NCBI GenBank assembly: GCA_902388455.1
Contig: CABMPD010000015.1
Location: forward strand, 1 to 64,000
DNA: 64,000 nucleotides
Direction: 5' to 3'
Source of the DNA: an uncultured Alistipes sp.
Lineage (GTDB): Bacteria; Bacteroidota; Bacteroidia; Bacteroidales; UBA932
Shown here: one piece after another, positions 63,467 to 64,000 of the stretch
How positions within the stretch are numbered: position 1 is the first letter of the stretch
Layout of the letters: each line of letters starts with the position of its first letter
Program-made: the position numbers and the translations under genes
Notes under the pieces: generated by a model
Database searches by the model: none
Told to the model about the DNA's origin: nothing
The model's input: the letters and a program-made list of their open reading frames with translations, nothing else

Positions 63467-64000
63467 TTATAATTTTTTAATATCTGGCAATTTAAATTTT
63501 GCTCCTAACTCATAATCAAATGAATCCGGTTCAAATTTCATATATCCACTGCTATCATAAAATGTAATCTCACCAAAACGAATCACCTCATTTTGATTGT
63601 ATAAGTCTATTCTGGCACATGGAAAAGGAGATGCTAATCTTTCTGCAATATTTTTGAGTTCTATAAAATTTGATGGTTTACTAATCTTGCGAGTAAGAGG
63701 CAATTCATCTGATTCTGTATAAGGAAGTTTTGTAAAATTCTCATCGAAAAAACCGCATTGAGCATTATTGCCTATAGTTCTATCCGATAAAACATAAATC
63801 AACACTGTTTTCCCATAGAAACAAAGAAACTTGTAATCTATTAACCCTCCGGATTCCTTATCTGAGGACATGTACTCCTCTATTATTATACGATGCTTTT
63901 TCCCTTTATAGTAAGGCCATTCCCTGCCGCCTTCAGGTAACCCTAAACGATTTGACTTTACCCATGACCACATTTGTTTCATAAGACATTCATAATTTAT
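63467..64000 (-). CDS. TupA-like ATP-grasp protein, partial (cut by the window edge)
   Basis: The frame stays open to base 64000, so the Met at 63982 is only an internal Met and the gene begins outside the window. The visible 177 residues match the C-terminal part of TupA-like ATP-grasp proteins: REWPYYKGKKHRIIIEEYM, IDYKFLCFYGK, ARIDLYN and FGEITFYDSSGYMKF. The last two hold likely metal/ATP residues. Such proteins occur in capsule and exopolysaccharide clusters and are thought to add amino acids or other groups to sugars. The end KFKLPDIKKL is complete. Confidence 0.8.
   Translation of the reverse strand: MNYECLMKQMWSWVKSNRLGLPEGGREWPYYKGKKHRIIIEEYMSSDKESGGLIDYKFLCFYGKTVLIYVLSDRTIGNNAQCGFFDENFTKLPYTESDELPLTRKISKPSNFIELKNIAERLASPFPCARIDLYNQNEVIRFGEITFYDSSGYMKFEPDSFDYELGAKFKLPDIKKL

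Noticed and set aside
1..64000. CRISPR arrays, rRNA, tRNA and insertion sequences
   Set aside because: No regularly spaced identical repeats, no rRNA-like tracts, no cloverleaf with a recognisable T-arm and no transposase frame were seen on reading both strands; a covariance-model scan was not possible.

Overview
The window looks like a Bacteroidales chromosome segment. The evidence is the recurrent Bacteroidota-type promoter (a -7 box TAnnTTTG, often with TTTG 19-21 bases upstream), the weak Shine-Dalgarno signals, FimA/Mfa-type fimbrial lipoproteins, tandem GH92 enzymes and a Memo-AMMECR1 fusion. Housekeeping parts are GC-rich, which would suit an Alistipes/Rikenellaceae-like genome, but I cannot fix the genus. 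I saw no rRNA, tRNA, CRISPR array, transposase or integrase gene.

Left part (1-14.3 kb): an EcoRI-type adenine methyltransferase, then a divergent hipBA toxin-antitoxin pair with an esterase. Next are metF and metH, preceded by an in-frame chimera of an endonuclease/exonuclease/phosphatase domain and the C-terminal part of a GH29 fucosidase. The pstSCAB-phoU phosphate operon follows, with an 11-bp-periodic Pho-box-like repeat upstream and an unusual binding-protein-like insert in PstC.

Glycan degradation (14.3-25 kb): three tandem GH92 alpha-mannosidases and a GH2 enzyme in one leftward operon, then a NUDIX hydrolase and a GH105 enzyme. No SusC/SusD pair is present.

Accessory/defence island (25-32.6 kb, more AT-rich): a DUF4143-type ATPase relic; an AbiL-like pair (AAA ATPase + RloB) reading right; a PD-(D/E)XK-DUF2075 helicase reading left; a second, different ATPase + RloB pair reading left, whose RloB seems to have lost its signature motif; a gene-free stretch with three ~70-bp units bounded by inverted repeats; and an orphan Vsr endonuclease.

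Middle (32.6-54.3 kb): a DKNYY-repeat protein, an MFS exporter and an AmmeMemoRadiSam locus (intact Memo-AMMECR1 fusion, but a frameshifted and C-terminally short radical SAM gene). Then come a three-gene fimbrial operon (Mfa1-like subunit, Mfa2-like anchor, large Big_2 protein), an M28 peptidase, a leftward operon valS-thioesterase-tatA-tatC-ABC-F-rlmB, a rightward operon DUF3467-DUF2520-kdsC-like-maf, and a secreted Ntn amidase.

Right part (54.4-64 kb): a leftward surface-polysaccharide operon whose AT content rises to the right. It holds a TupA-like gene cut by the window edge, a decayed acyltransferase, two GT2, an EpsG-like polymerase, a GT4, two sugar-nucleotide epimerases, an intruding DUF1016 nuclease, a polyprenyl-phosphate GlcNAc-1-P transferase-like protein and a WbuC cupin. 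It ends in a strong rho-independent terminator at 54.4 kb.
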